A DNA stretch of 64,000 nucleotides from Nocardia takedensis NBRC 100417 (GTDB lineage: Bacteria > Actinomycetota > Actinomycetes > Mycobacteriales > Mycobacteriaceae). Shown here piece after piece: positions 47,617 to 55,844 of this stretch. The DNA lies in assembly GCF_000308695.1 (NCBI RefSeq), contig NZ_BAGG01000040.1, forward strand, positions 1-64,000, in the 5' to 3' direction. Position numbers and translations under genes: made by a program. Under the pieces are notes generated by a model, which saw only the letters and a program-made list of their open reading frames with translations, did not search any database and was not told the origin of the DNA. The first letter of the stretch is position 1. The number at the start of each line of letters is the position of its first letter.

Positions 47617-48135
47617 GTGAACAGGAAACCGTTGCGCCGAAGCCTCTTCGGCTTCGTCATCTCCCTGGCGGCGACGCTGGTCCTGGCCGGACCCGCGTTC
47701 TCCGACACCGGCAGTTCCTCCCTCAGCGGTGGCACCGGATCAGGGGGTTCGGGCAGTTCCAGCGGATCGGCGGTTCTGCCGCTGCCCAGCGTCGCCGGAC
47801 TCGGCGCGCTCGCGGCGGCCACCACCCAGGTCGGCAAGCCCTACGAGTGGGGCGGCGTCGGGCCGAACTCGTGGGACTGCTCCGGGCTGGTGCAGTGGGC
47901 TTTCCGGCAGGTCGGCGTCAGCCTGCCGCGCACGACCTGGCAGCAGGCGAAGGTGGGCGCTCAGGTGCCCTTCGGCGCGCTGTCCCCGGGCGATGTGATC
48001 GTGCTCAACAACGACGGCTCGCACGTCGGTATCTACGCCGGTGGCGGACAGGTGCTCAACGCCTTCGACTGGGGCGTCCCGGTCGGGCTGACCCCGCTCA
48101 GCTACTGGGACATCTACACCATCCGCCGGTTCTGA
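47617..48135 (+). CDS. NlpC/P60 family peptidoglycan hydrolase, secreted
   Basis: A secreted endopeptidase of 172 residues, expected to cut peptide stems of peptidoglycan. The signal reads RSLFGFVISLAATLVLAGPAFS. A Ser/Gly linker precedes the NlpC/P60 domain: GKPYEWGGVGPNSWDCSGLV with the catalytic Cys in DCSGL, and GSHVGIYAGGGQ with the catalytic His. The third polar residue is probably the Asn in VLNAFDWG. The GTG at 47617 has GAAGGG seven bases upstream; a GTG at 47602 would add five residues. It is small, without cell-wall-binding repeats. Confidence 0.9.
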   Translation: MNRKPLRRSLFGFVISLAATLVLAGPAFSDTGSSSLSGGTGSGGSGSSSGSAVLPLPSVAGLGALAAATTQVGKPYEWGGVGPNSWDCSGLVQWAFRQVGVSLPRTTWQQAKVGAQVPFGALSPGDVIVLNNDGSHVGIYAGGGQVLNAFDWGVPVGLTPLSYWDIYTIRRF

Positions 48136-48146
48136 GGGGCGCGCGC

Positions 48147-48179
48147 GGCGCGGAGCGGCCTTCGGGCCTGCTCCGCGCC
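48147..48179. terminator. Bidirectional terminator between the NlpC/P60 gene and galU
   Basis: GGCGCGGAGC at 48147-48156 pairs with GCTCCGCGCC at 48170-48179. An inner GGCC-TTCG-GGCC tetraloop stem and one bulged T complete it, followed by GTTCGTTTCGG. It lies between convergent stops at 48135 and 48191. Confidence 0.8.
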
Positions 48180-48190
48180 GTTCGTTTCGG

Positions 48191-49072
48191 TCAGCCCTCG
48201 TCCACGAGTTGCCGCAGTCGCGGTCCGTACTCCGGGTGGGCCAGCGCCGAGGCGAACTGGGCGACCAGGTAGTCGGCCGGATTGCCGGTGTCGTACCAGC
48301 GCCCCCGGATGACCTGTCCGTAGACCTCGTGCTCGGCGGCGTGGACGTTGATGGCGTCGGTCAGGTAGACCTCGCCCTCGCGGTGTTCGTACCAGCGCTC
48401 GGTCTGGCGACGCAGTTCCTCCACGATGCCGGGCGTGACCACGTAGCCGCCGATCGCGGCGTAGGCCGAGGGCGCGTCCTCGGGCTTGGGCTTCTCCCGC
48501 AGGCCGGTGATGCGCAGCAGACCGTCGCCGCGGTCGTCGGCGACCACCGGGACGCCGTAGCGCTGGGATTCCGACGGGTCCATCGGCATCAGGGCCAGCA
48601 CCGGCGCGCCGGTGGCCTCGAAGGCGTGGATCAACTGCTGGGCGCGCGGGACCTCGGCCACGAACACGTCGTCGGGCCACAGCACCAGCATCGGCTCCTC
48701 GCCCGCGTTGCGGGCCGCGTTGAGCACCGGGGTGCCGTTTCCGTAGGGCCCGTGCTGGTCGAGATAGGTGATGTGGCCCAGGCGCGAGAGTTCGCCGACC
48801 TCTTCCACGGCGTCGGCGTAGGCGGTCTTGCCGTCGGCGCGCAACTGGGCCACCAGGGCGGGGTTGGGGCGGAAGTGGTCCTGGATCAAGGACTTCCCGC
48901 CGCTGACGACGATGGTGATGTCGGTGATGCCCGAGGCGACCAGTTCGCGCACGGTGTGTTCGATGACCGGCTTGTCGCCGACCGGCAACATCTCCTTCGG
49001 GGTGGCCTTGGTCAGGGGGAGCAGCCGGGAGCCGATTCCGGCGGCCGGGATGACGGCCTTGCGGATCTTCAT
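48191..49072 (-). CDS. galU: UTP-glucose-1-phosphate uridylyltransferase GalU
   Basis: Makes UDP-glucose for wall polysaccharides and trehalose. 293 residues: VIPAAGIGSRLLPLTKATPKE at the start (nucleotide loop), KEMLPVGDKPVIEHTV, the metal-binding PMLVLWPDDVF, GLREKPKPEDAPS and RWYDTGNPADYLVA near the end. The ATG at 49072 is preceded by no strong ribosome site. It is divergent from dinB across a 416-base gap. Confidence 0.93.
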   Translation of the reverse strand: MKIRKAVIPAAGIGSRLLPLTKATPKEMLPVGDKPVIEHTVRELVASGITDITIVVSGGKSLIQDHFRPNPALVAQLRADGKTAYADAVEEVGELSRLGHITYLDQHGPYGNGTPVLNAARNAGEEPMLVLWPDDVFVAEVPRAQQLIHAFEATGAPVLALMPMDPSESQRYGVPVVADDRGDGLLRITGLREKPKPEDAPSAYAAIGGYVVTPGIVEELRRQTERWYEHREGEVYLTDAINVHAAEHEVYGQVIRGRWYDTGNPADYLVAQFASALAHPEYGPRLRQLVDEG

Positions 49073-49488
49073 CGTCCGATCATCACATACCGATACCGAC
49101 CGCAGGTTCGTTCCCCGGCCCCGCGTGGCGTACCTGCCAGGTCGGCATCCGAGCAGGTCAAGGGGTATGACGCGGCGGTCGGTCGGCACGCGGGCGGCAG
49201 CGCATCCCCGGCGGACCCGCAGCAACCTCCGTGCTGTCGCACAGGCGCGGACACGCGCGGTCGTGCGGTCTCGCCACACCGGAAGGGCGGCTCGGCGGCG
49301 GGGCACGGAGCGGGCGGCGGCACGGGTTCCGGCGCTGTTCGCGGGGTGTGCGGACCTGTCGGTGGGTCGGCGTAGATTCCGTGCCATGGGCAGTCGGGAC
49401 CGGGGGTGGGCGTGAGGTCGCGCGCGGGGTCGGCCGCCGCGGCGGACACGCCCGCGCGCGCCGCGGGGAAATTCTCGGCGAAACCACA
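49073..49488. other. galU-dinB divergent intergenic region
   Basis: No full gene seen in 416 bases. A TAGATT -10-like box at 49373-49378 lies seven bases before ATG at 49386, which opens a 9-residue leaderless reading frame ending at 49415. This could be a short upstream ORF in the dinB leader or chance. No mycobacterial-type LexA box (TCGAAC-N4-GTTCGA) was found. Confidence 0.35.
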
Positions 49489-50865
49489 GTGAACAGCAGG
49501 CCGCCCTACCCGCCCGAACACGCGCACAGCACCGCGCGGCGATGGGTGCTGCACATCGATATGGACGCCTTCTTCGCCTCGGTGGAGCAGTTGACCCGTC
49601 CCACGCTGCGGGGCCGCCCGGTGCTCGTCGGCGGCACCGGCGGGCGGGGTGTGGTGGCGGGGGCCAGCTACGAGGCGCGGGTGTTCGGCGCGCGCTCGGC
49701 CATGCCGATGCATCAGGCCAAGCGGTTGGTCGGGCCGAGCGCGGTGGTGGTGCCGCCGCGCGGCGCGGTCTACGGGGTCCTCAGCGGGCGGGTCTTCGAC
49801 GTGCTGCGCGGCCGCATCCCGGTCCTGGAGACGCTCTCCTTCGACGAGGCGTTCGGCGAACCCGCCGACCTGGTCGGGGCGAGCGCCGAACGGGTGCGCG
49901 AATTCTGCGCGGAGTTACGGGAATCGGTGCGCGAGCGGACCGGACTGGTCGCCTCGGTGGGCGCGGGCGCCGGCAAGCAGGTGGCCAAGATCGCCTCCGG
50001 GTTGGCCAAACCCGATGGCATCCGGGTGGTCTCGCCCGCCGAACAGGACGAACTGCTGGCCCGGTTGCCGGTGCGCAAGCTGTGGGGGATCGGCCCGGTC
50101 GCCGAATCCCGGCTGCGCTCACTGGGAATCGAGACCGTCGGCGCGTTCGCGGCGCTGCCCGAACAGGAGGCGGTGTCGCTGCTGGGCGGCAGCGTCGGCG
50201 CGGCGCTGCACCGGTTGGCCCGCGGTATCGACGATCGCCCGGTCGCCGAACGGACCGAGGCCAAGCAGATCAGCGCCGAGACCACCTTCGAGAGCGATAT
50301 CGTCACCCTCGACCGGCTGCGTCCGGCGATCGAGGCGATGGCGGCGGCCGCGCACGCGCGCCTGGAACGCGACGGGCGCGCGGCGCGCACGGTGGTGCTC
50401 AAACTCAGGAAGAACGACATGAGCATCGTGACGCGCTCGTTCACCCTGCCCTACGCCACCACCGACCTGCCTACCCTGGCCACCGCCGCGCAGCGTTCGG
50501 CGATCGATCCGGTGGAACTGGGCCCGATCCGGTTGGTGGGCGTGGGTTTCGGCGGATTGTCCACGGTGCGTCAGGAATCGCTGTTCCCGGAACTGGATCG
50601 CACGCCCGTCGCGGAACCCTCGGCCGAGGCGAGTGTCGAACCCGAGGTCGCTCCGTCGCGCACCCGCGGCGACGACAGGACGGGCTGGTATCCCGGAATG
50701 GATGTCAGCCACCCGGATTTCGGACACGGGTGGGTGCAGGGCGCGGGCCACGGCGTGGTCACGGTACGGTTCGAGACCAGTTCGACAGGTCCGGGTCCGG
50801 CGCGTACCTTCGGCGCGGACGACACCGGTCTGTCCCGGGCGGACCCGCTGGGCAGTCTGGCCTGA
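49489..50865 (+). CDS. dinB: Y-family DNA polymerase IV (DinB/DinX)
   Basis: Error-prone lesion-bypass polymerase, 458 residues. Catalytic carboxylates are in [14 protein letters not shown] near residue 23 and [13 protein letters not shown] near residue 120; the second motif lacks the last Asp of the usual SxDEAYLD form, but the catalytic D-E pair is kept. [17 protein letters not shown] is the helix-hairpin-helix, and little-finger domain segments follow. The C-terminal 65 residues ([20 protein letters not shown]) form the extra domain seen in the mycobacterial DinX type. The GTG start at 49489 lacks a clear ribosome site. Confidence 0.9.
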   Translation: MNSRPPYPPEHAHSTARRWVLHIDMDAFFASVEQLTRPTLRGRPVLVGGTGGRGVVAGASYEARVFGARSAMPMHQAKRLVGPSAVVVPPRGAVYGVLSGRVFDVLRGRIPVLETLSFDEAFGEPADLVGASAERVREFCAELRESVRERTGLVASVGAGAGKQVAKIASGLAKPDGIRVVSPAEQDELLARLPVRKLWGIGPVAESRLRSLGIETVGAFAALPEQEAVSLLGGSVGAALHRLARGIDDRPVAERTEAKQISAETTFESDIVTLDRLRPAIEAMAAAAHARLERDGRAARTVVLKLRKNDMSIVTRSFTLPYATTDLPTLATAAQRSAIDPVELGPIRLVGVGFGGLSTVRQESLFPELDRTPVAEPSAEASVEPEVAPSRTRGDDRTGWYPGMDVSHPDFGHGWVQGAGHGVVTVRFETSSTGPGPARTFGADDTGLSRADPLGSLA

Positions 50866-50964
50866 CGGGTAGCCTGTGCTTCGTGCGACGCCGCCGGTGG
50901 GGTGGACGCCGCGCGGACCTACCGGGATCTCCGTATCCGCCTACACGACGCAAAGGACGAGCAG

Positions 50965-51462
50965 TTGAAGCTTCGTAAGACTGGACGCATCGCGATCGCA
51001 GGCCTCGCCGTCGTCGCCACGCTGGGCCTGAGCGCCTGCGGTGGGGACGATTCGAGCGACACCGCCAAGCCGACCAAGGCGACGACCAGCGCCAAGGCCA
51101 CGGCCGCGGCGAACCTGCCCGCGGTCCCGACCGTGGCGGAGCTGAACGCGCAGTTGCAGAAGGCGCTCGACCCGGCGGTGCCCAATTCCGAGAAGCTCGA
51201 GATGGTGCAGGGCGCCGAGGCCGATCCGGAGTTGCCGGGCCGCTTGGCCGAGGCCTACAAGGGCGCGGGCGCCACGGTCGAGGTCACCGAGGTGACGGCC
51301 TTCGGCGACACCATCAACGCCAAGGCCAAGATCGTGCTCAACGGCCAGGAGAACATCGCCGACGTGCCGTTCGTCGCCGAGAACGGCCAGTGGAAGGTCC
51401 AGAAGGCGTGGGCCTGCCAGATTCTGACCACGCTCGGCCAGCAGTCCACCGCCTGCGCCTGA
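50965..51462 (+). CDS. MTB12-like exported lipoprotein
   Basis: A 165-residue lipoprotein starting at a TTG (50965) with AAAGGACGA at the right distance. The signal ends in lipobox LGLSACGGD, followed by a Thr/Ala/Lys-rich linker. The folded domain (VPTVAELNAQLQKALDPAVP to the end) resembles the C-terminal domain of the low-molecular-weight antigen MTB12: a VPT-x-x-x-L start, the PLGxx-type middle and a FVAENGQWKVQKAWA finish. Function unknown; the family is abundant at mycobacterial and nocardial surfaces. Two Cys (WACQIL and STACA) may pair. Confidence 0.75.
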   Translation: MKLRKTGRIAIAGLAVVATLGLSACGGDDSSDTAKPTKATTSAKATAAANLPAVPTVAELNAQLQKALDPAVPNSEKLEMVQGAEADPELPGRLAEAYKGAGATVEVTEVTAFGDTINAKAKIVLNGQENIADVPFVAENGQWKVQKAWACQILTTLGQQSTACA

Positions 51463-51470
51463 GCCGGCCA

Positions 51471-51500
51471 CCCTGGGAATCCGCGTTCGGATTCCCGGGG
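51471..51500 (+). terminator. Terminator after the MTB12-like gene
   Basis: CCCTGGGAATCCG at 51471-51483 pairs with CGGATTCCCGGGG at 51488-51500 (loop CGTT, one G-U). It lies 8 bases after the stop. Confidence 0.75.
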
Positions 51501-51569
51501 ACATCCCGCTCACGGGCCTGATACCGACCGGCTGAAACGGGCGCGGAGTTCGTTCTCAGGAAGTCCGGT

Positions 51570-51575
51570 TACTAT
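51570..51575 (+). promoter_or_regulatory. -10 box of leaderless emb gene
   Basis: TACTAT at 51570-51575 ends eight bases before the GTG at 51584. No ribosome site is present, so this fixes both the promoter and the start. Confidence 0.6.
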
Positions 51576-51583
51576 CACCCCCC

Positions 51584-54500
51584 GTGTCCGACACGATGGA
51601 ACGGGCGGCCGGGCCGTCCGCGGTGGAATCCGAATCCGGTACGGCCCAGCGTGATACGCGCGGCGGATGGGCCAGACCGGTCGCGCTGCTGGCCGCCGTC
51701 ATCGGGGCGCTGTGCGCGCTCGCGGTGCCGCTGCTGCCGGTGCGGGTGGATGCCGCCACCCTGTCGTGGCCGCAAGCAGGCGCGACGAGTGCGGTCGAAG
51801 CGCCGCTGATCGCGTACGCGCCCACCAGCTTCGACGCCACGGTGCCGTGTCCGGCGATCACCTCGCTCGCCTCCTCGGGCGGCCTGCTCGCCGCGACCGC
51901 GCCCACGGGTGCGCCGGACCTGGAGAAGTACGGTTTCGTGGCCCGGGTGCGCCCGGCCACCGCCGACGCGCCCGCCCGCTTCGAGGCGGTCCTGCGCAAC
52001 CGCGCGCTGTTCGACCTGCCGGTGGAGCAACTGGCCCCGGACTGCGTGTTCACCGTGCACGCCGAGTCCACAGCGGCCACCGCGACGCTGACCGGCGCGG
52101 ACCCGGTGAATCTGACCGGTGATCTGCGTCCGCAGATGGTGGGGATCTTCAGCGACCTGACGGTCGCCGACGGGACGAAGGTCACCGCCGAACTCGACAC
52201 CCGCTTCTATTCGAGTCCCACCCCGATCAAGCGGATCGCGATCTGGACCGCCCTGGCGGCGACGGTGATCGCGCTGGCCGCGCTGTTCCGGTTGGACCGC
52301 CTGGATCGGCGCGGGGCCCGCCGCATCCTGCCGCAGCGCTGGTGGACGTTCTCCCTGCCCGACGGTGTGGTGTTCGGCACGCTGGTGCTCTGGCATTTCA
52401 TCGGCGCGACGACCTCCGACGACGGCTACCAGTTCGGGATGGGCCGCGCCTCGCTCGCCTCGGGCTACATGGCGAACTACTTCCGCTACTTCGGCGTCCC
52501 GGAGACGCCGATCGGCACGCCCTACTACGACCTGCTCGGCTTCCTGTCGCAGGTGTCCACCGCCAGTCCGTGGATGCGCCTGCCCGCGCTGTTGGCCGGG
52601 ATGGTGACGTGGCTGGTGATCAGCCGCGAGGTGGTGCCGCGGCTGGGCGTGGCGGTGCGTCGCAACCGGGTGGCGCTGTGGACCGGCGCGCTGGTGTTCC
52701 TGGCGGTGTGGCTGCCCTACAACAACGGTCTGCGGCCGGAACCGTATGTGGCCCTGGGCGTGCTGCTGACCTGGTGTTCGGTCGAACGCGGCATCGCCAC
52801 GCGCAGGCTGCTGCCCTTCGCGGTGGCGATCCTGGTCGCGGCGCTGAGTTGTACGGTCGGTCCGCACGGCCTGATCTGCGTGGCGGCGCTGCTGGCCGGC
52901 CTGCGGCCGATGGTTCACATCCTGGCGGCGCGGGCGCGCACGGTCGGGTGGCTGCCGCTGCTGGCCCCGCTGTTCGCGGCGGGTGTGGTCATCCTGGCGG
53001 TCGCCTTCGCCGACCAACCGGCGACCGCGATGCTGGAGATGCGGCGGGTGCACCAACTCGCCGGTCCCGACGTCAAGTGGTACGACGAATATCTGCGCTA
53101 CCAGTACCTGTTCATGAGCACCGTGGACGGGTCGGTGGCGCGCCGCTTCGGCATCTTCGTGATGCTGGCCGGCCTGGTGGTGTGCCTGCTGGTGCTGCTG
53201 CGCAAGGGCGGACGGATTCCGACCGCCTCGGTCGGTCCCGCCCAGCGCATCATCGGCGTCACGGTCGGCGCGGTGCTGCTCATGATGACCACGCCGACCA
53301 AGTGGACCCACCACCTGGGCGTGTTCGCCGGTCTGGCCGGTGTGGTGGCGGTGCTCACGGCGGTGGCGGTCGGCCCGCGGGTGATGCGCGCGCCGCGCAA
53401 CCGCGCCTTGTTCGCGGCCGGGGTGGCGTTCTTGCTGGCGCTGGTGTTCTCCGGGCCCAACGGCTGGTGGTACGTCTCGGCCTACAGCATTCCGTGGTGG
53501 GACAAGCGTCCGTCGCTGGCCGGGTTCGGTGTCAACCAACTGTTCCTGGTGGCGACGGTCGCGCTGCTGGCGCTGGCCGCGTGGTGGCATGTGCGCGCGC
53601 CGGAACCCGGTTCGTCGCATCGGGTCTCGCGGCTGGGGTGGCGTTTCGCCACGATTCCGCCGCTGACCCTGGCCGCGGCCGCGCTGGTGCTGTTCGAGGT
53701 GTTGTCCTTCGCCAAGGGCGCGATGGCGCAGGGGGAGTCGTTCTCGCTGGCGCGGTCCAATGTCGAGGCGGTACTGGGCAGTCCGTGCGGCCTGGCCGAG
53801 CACGTCTTGGTCGAGACGGACCCGAACGCGGGCATGTTGACGCCGCTGGAAGGCGACGCGGCCACCGCCTTGGCGGGTTCGGGAACCGGCTTCACTCCCA
53901 CCGGCGTGGCCCAGGATCTCAGCGCCGACGCGGAGAAGGGCGCGGACGCCGCGATCGCCGGATCGGTGGACAGCACCCCCGGCGCCGAGACCCAGACCGG
54001 CACTTCCGGATCGGCGCTGCCGTTCGGTCTCGACCCGGCCACCCCGGTGCTCGGCACCGACGGCGCCACCGAGCCCGCCTCGATCACCACCGGGTGGTAC
54101 CGCCTGCCCGCCGAGCGCGCGGGCCTGGTCTCGATCAGCGCCGCTGGACGCATCCGCTCGGTCGACGCCGACGGCGTGGTCTCGGCGGGACAGCCGCTCG
54201 AGGTCGAGTTCGCGACGCTGGTCGACGGTGTCGCGAAGCCCGCGGGCCGGGTCACCCCGATCGATATCGGTCCCGCGCCGTCGTGGCGCAACCTGCGGGT
54301 GCCGATGGATCGAATTCCCGCGCAGGTCGATCTGATCCGGATCGTCGCCTCCGACCGCGACCGCGATCCCGAGCAGTGGCTGGCCTTCACCCCGCCCCGG
54401 GTGCCGCGCACCAGCACGCTGAACCAGGTGGTGGGCAGTACGGACCCGGTGCTGCTGGACTGGGCGGTCGGACTCCAGTTCCCGTGCCAGCGGCCCTTCG

Positions 54501-54796
54501 ACCACCGCGAGGGCATCGCCGAGATCCCCGGCTACCGCATCCTGCCCGATCGGGTGGGCGCCCACGACACCACGCTGTGGCAGAACCACGACGGCGGCGG
54601 ACCGCTGGGGTGGACGCCGCTGCTGCTCGAGTCGAGCACGCTGGCGACCTACCTGGCCGACGACTGGGACCGCGACTGGGGCGAGTTGCAGCGCTTCACC
54701 CGCCGCGATCCCGACGCCGTGCCCGCCGATCCGGTGGTGGTCGAGAAGGACCATCCCGGCTGGTGGAGCCCCGGCCTGATCAACGTGGGTTGGTAG
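51584..54796 (+). CDS. Arabinosyltransferase of the Emb family (EmbC/A/B)
   Basis: Membrane GT-C enzyme that builds arabinan of arabinogalactan or lipoarabinomannan from decaprenyl-phosphoarabinose, 1070 residues. The catalytic Asp pair is in TTSDDGYQFGMGR (Asp279-Asp280) in the first outer loop. About thirteen membrane helices lie in residues 30-710. The C-terminal region has the Emb carbohydrate-binding domain (APSWRNLRVP, RIVASDRDRDPEQW, LLDWAVGLQFPCQRPF). It stands alone, not in an embCAB cluster, and its 3' end overlaps the rarD 3' end by 17 bases. Which of EmbA, B or C it matches cannot be told by eye. Confidence 0.9.
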   Translation: MSDTMERAAGPSAVESESGTAQRDTRGGWARPVALLAAVIGALCALAVPLLPVRVDAATLSWPQAGATSAVEAPLIAYAPTSFDATVPCPAITSLASSGGLLAATAPTGAPDLEKYGFVARVRPATADAPARFEAVLRNRALFDLPVEQLAPDCVFTVHAESTAATATLTGADPVNLTGDLRPQMVGIFSDLTVADGTKVTAELDTRFYSSPTPIKRIAIWTALAATVIALAALFRLDRLDRRGARRILPQRWWTFSLPDGVVFGTLVLWHFIGATTSDDGYQFGMGRASLASGYMANYFRYFGVPETPIGTPYYDLLGFLSQVSTASPWMRLPALLAGMVTWLVISREVVPRLGVAVRRNRVALWTGALVFLAVWLPYNNGLRPEPYVALGVLLTWCSVERGIATRRLLPFAVAILVAALSCTVGPHGLICVAALLAGLRPMVHILAARARTVGWLPLLAPLFAAGVVILAVAFADQPATAMLEMRRVHQLAGPDVKWYDEYLRYQYLFMSTVDGSVARRFGIFVMLAGLVVCLLVLLRKGGRIPTASVGPAQRIIGVTVGAVLLMMTTPTKWTHHLGVFAGLAGVVAVLTAVAVGPRVMRAPRNRALFAAGVAFLLALVFSGPNGWWYVSAYSIPWWDKRPSLAGFGVNQLFLVATVALLALAAWWHVRAPEPGSSHRVSRLGWRFATIPPLTLAAAALVLFEVLSFAKGAMAQGESFSLARSNVEAVLGSPCGLAEHVLVETDPNAGMLTPLEGDAATALAGSGTGFTPTGVAQDLSADAEKGADAAIAGSVDSTPGAETQTGTSGSALPFGLDPATPVLGTDGATEPASITTGWYRLPAERAGLVSISAAGRIRSVDADGVVSAGQPLEVEFATLVDGVAKPAGRVTPIDIGPAPSWRNLRVPMDRIPAQVDLIRIVASDRDRDPEQWLAFTPPRVPRTSTLNQVVGSTDPVLLDWAVGLQFPCQRPFDHREGIAEIPGYRILPDRVGAHDTTLWQNHDGGGPLGWTPLLLESSTLATYLADDWDRDWGELQRFTRRDPDAVPADPVVVEKDHPGWWSPGLINVGW

Positions 54797-55721
54797 GCGC
54801 CCGTTCGGCGTCGGCCCCGCCCTCGGTCACGAGGACGGGGACGGCGCGGGCCCGGCGCGAACGCAGCAGGGCGTCGGCGGTGAACACCGCGAGGGCCGCC
54901 CAGATCAGGCCGAAGCCGACCCAGCGGGAGGCGGGCATCGGTTCGTGCACCACCGCCACGCCCCAGACCATCTGCAACGCGGGCGTCAGGTATTGCAGGA
55001 TGCCCATGGTGGAGAGGGTGACCCGCTGGGCGGCCACGGCGAACAGCAGCAGCGGCACCAGCGTGACCGGACCCGTCGCCATCATCAGCGCGGTGTGCGA
55101 GGGGCTGGAGAGGAATTCGCCGCGGCCCAGCAGCGCGAACACCGCCAGCAGGATGAGCGCGACCGGCGCGGCGACGATGCCCTCGGCGGCGATGCCGCGC
55201 AGCGCGTCGAGTCGGATGACCTTCTTGACCAGGCCGTAGCAGGCGAACGAGCAGGCCAGCGCCAGGGCGATCCACGGCGGTCGGCCGTAGTCGACGGTCA
55301 GCACGGCGACGGCGAGCGCGCCCAACCCCAGGGCCGCCCACTGCGCGCGGCGCAGACGTTCGCGGAAGATGATCACGCCGAAGGTGACCGTCACCAGTGG
55401 GTTGACGAAATAGCCGAGGGCGCATTCGACGACGTGGCCGGAGATCACCCCGAAGACGTAGACGCCCCAGTTGATCGACAGGGCGGCCGAGGCCGCGGCG
55501 GCCAGCCACCAGGTGCGCGCGTCGATGCCGCGCATCTCGCGCAACCGGCCCGCCGCGATCAACACGATCAGCACCAGTAGCAGGGTCCAGAGGATGCGTT
55601 GGGCGACGACCTCCACGGGGTCGGCGAAGGCCAGCAACCCGAAGAAGGCGGGGAACAGTCCCCAGATCAGATAGGCGCTCGTTCCGAACGCGACACCGGG
55701 CACCGCCGTGATTCGCCGCAC
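54780..55721 (-). CDS. rarD: RarD family EamA transporter
   Basis: A ten-helix drug/metabolite transporter of 313 residues. Family marks: GTSAYLIWGLFPAFFGLL at the start, SINWGVYVFGVISGHVVECALGYF and VNPLVTVTFGVIIFRERL. The GTG at 55721 is chosen because TAGTCT at 55734-55729 is seven bases upstream (leaderless). RarD was named for chloramphenicol sensitivity, but the transported compound is unknown. A 20-residue Arg/Ala cytoplasmic tail ends the protein. Confidence 0.88.
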   Translation of the reverse strand: MRRITAVPGVAFGTSAYLIWGLFPAFFGLLAFADPVEVVAQRILWTLLLVLIVLIAAGRLREMRGIDARTWWLAAAASAALSINWGVYVFGVISGHVVECALGYFVNPLVTVTFGVIIFRERLRRAQWAALGLGALAVAVLTVDYGRPPWIALALACSFACYGLVKKVIRLDALRGIAAEGIVAAPVALILLAVFALLGRGEFLSSPSHTALMMATGPVTLVPLLLFAVAAQRVTLSTMGILQYLTPALQMVWGVAVVHEPMPASRWVGFGLIWAALAVFTADALLRSRRARAVPVLVTEGGADAERAPTNPR

Positions 55722-55728
55722 CGGGCTC

Positions 55729-55734
55729 AGACTA
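55729..55734 (-). promoter_or_regulatory. -10 box of leaderless rarD
   Basis: On the minus strand TAGTCT ends seven bases before the GTG at 55721. There is no ribosome-binding site between. Confidence 0.55.
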
Positions 55735-55832
55735 CTGCGCGCGGAGGAACCCGACAGACCGCCCGGTCTGTTATAGCGGGCGACCCGCGCGCTACCGCTC
55801 GCCTGCCGAACCGGGCCGGGAGCGTGAGGATC

Positions 55833-55838
55833 TAGGCT
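55833..55838 (+). promoter_or_regulatory. -10 box of leaderless ctpE
   Basis: TAGGCT ends six bases before the ATG at 55845. The block TAGGCTGGCTGCATG is nearly identical to the one before the CPBP gene (TAGGCTGGCCGCATG). Confidence 0.6.
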
Positions 55839-55844
55839 GGCTGC

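Noticed and set aside
49158..49487. Minus-strand open frame in the galU-dinB gap
   Set aside because: Pro/Arg-rich translation with no start signal; overlaps the dinB leader and resembles random high-GC sequence.
51575..54754. Very long minus-strand open frame opposite the emb gene
   Set aside because: High GC leaves antisense frames open. The translation is Arg/Gly/Gln-rich and matches no family, while the plus frame is a clear Emb protein.
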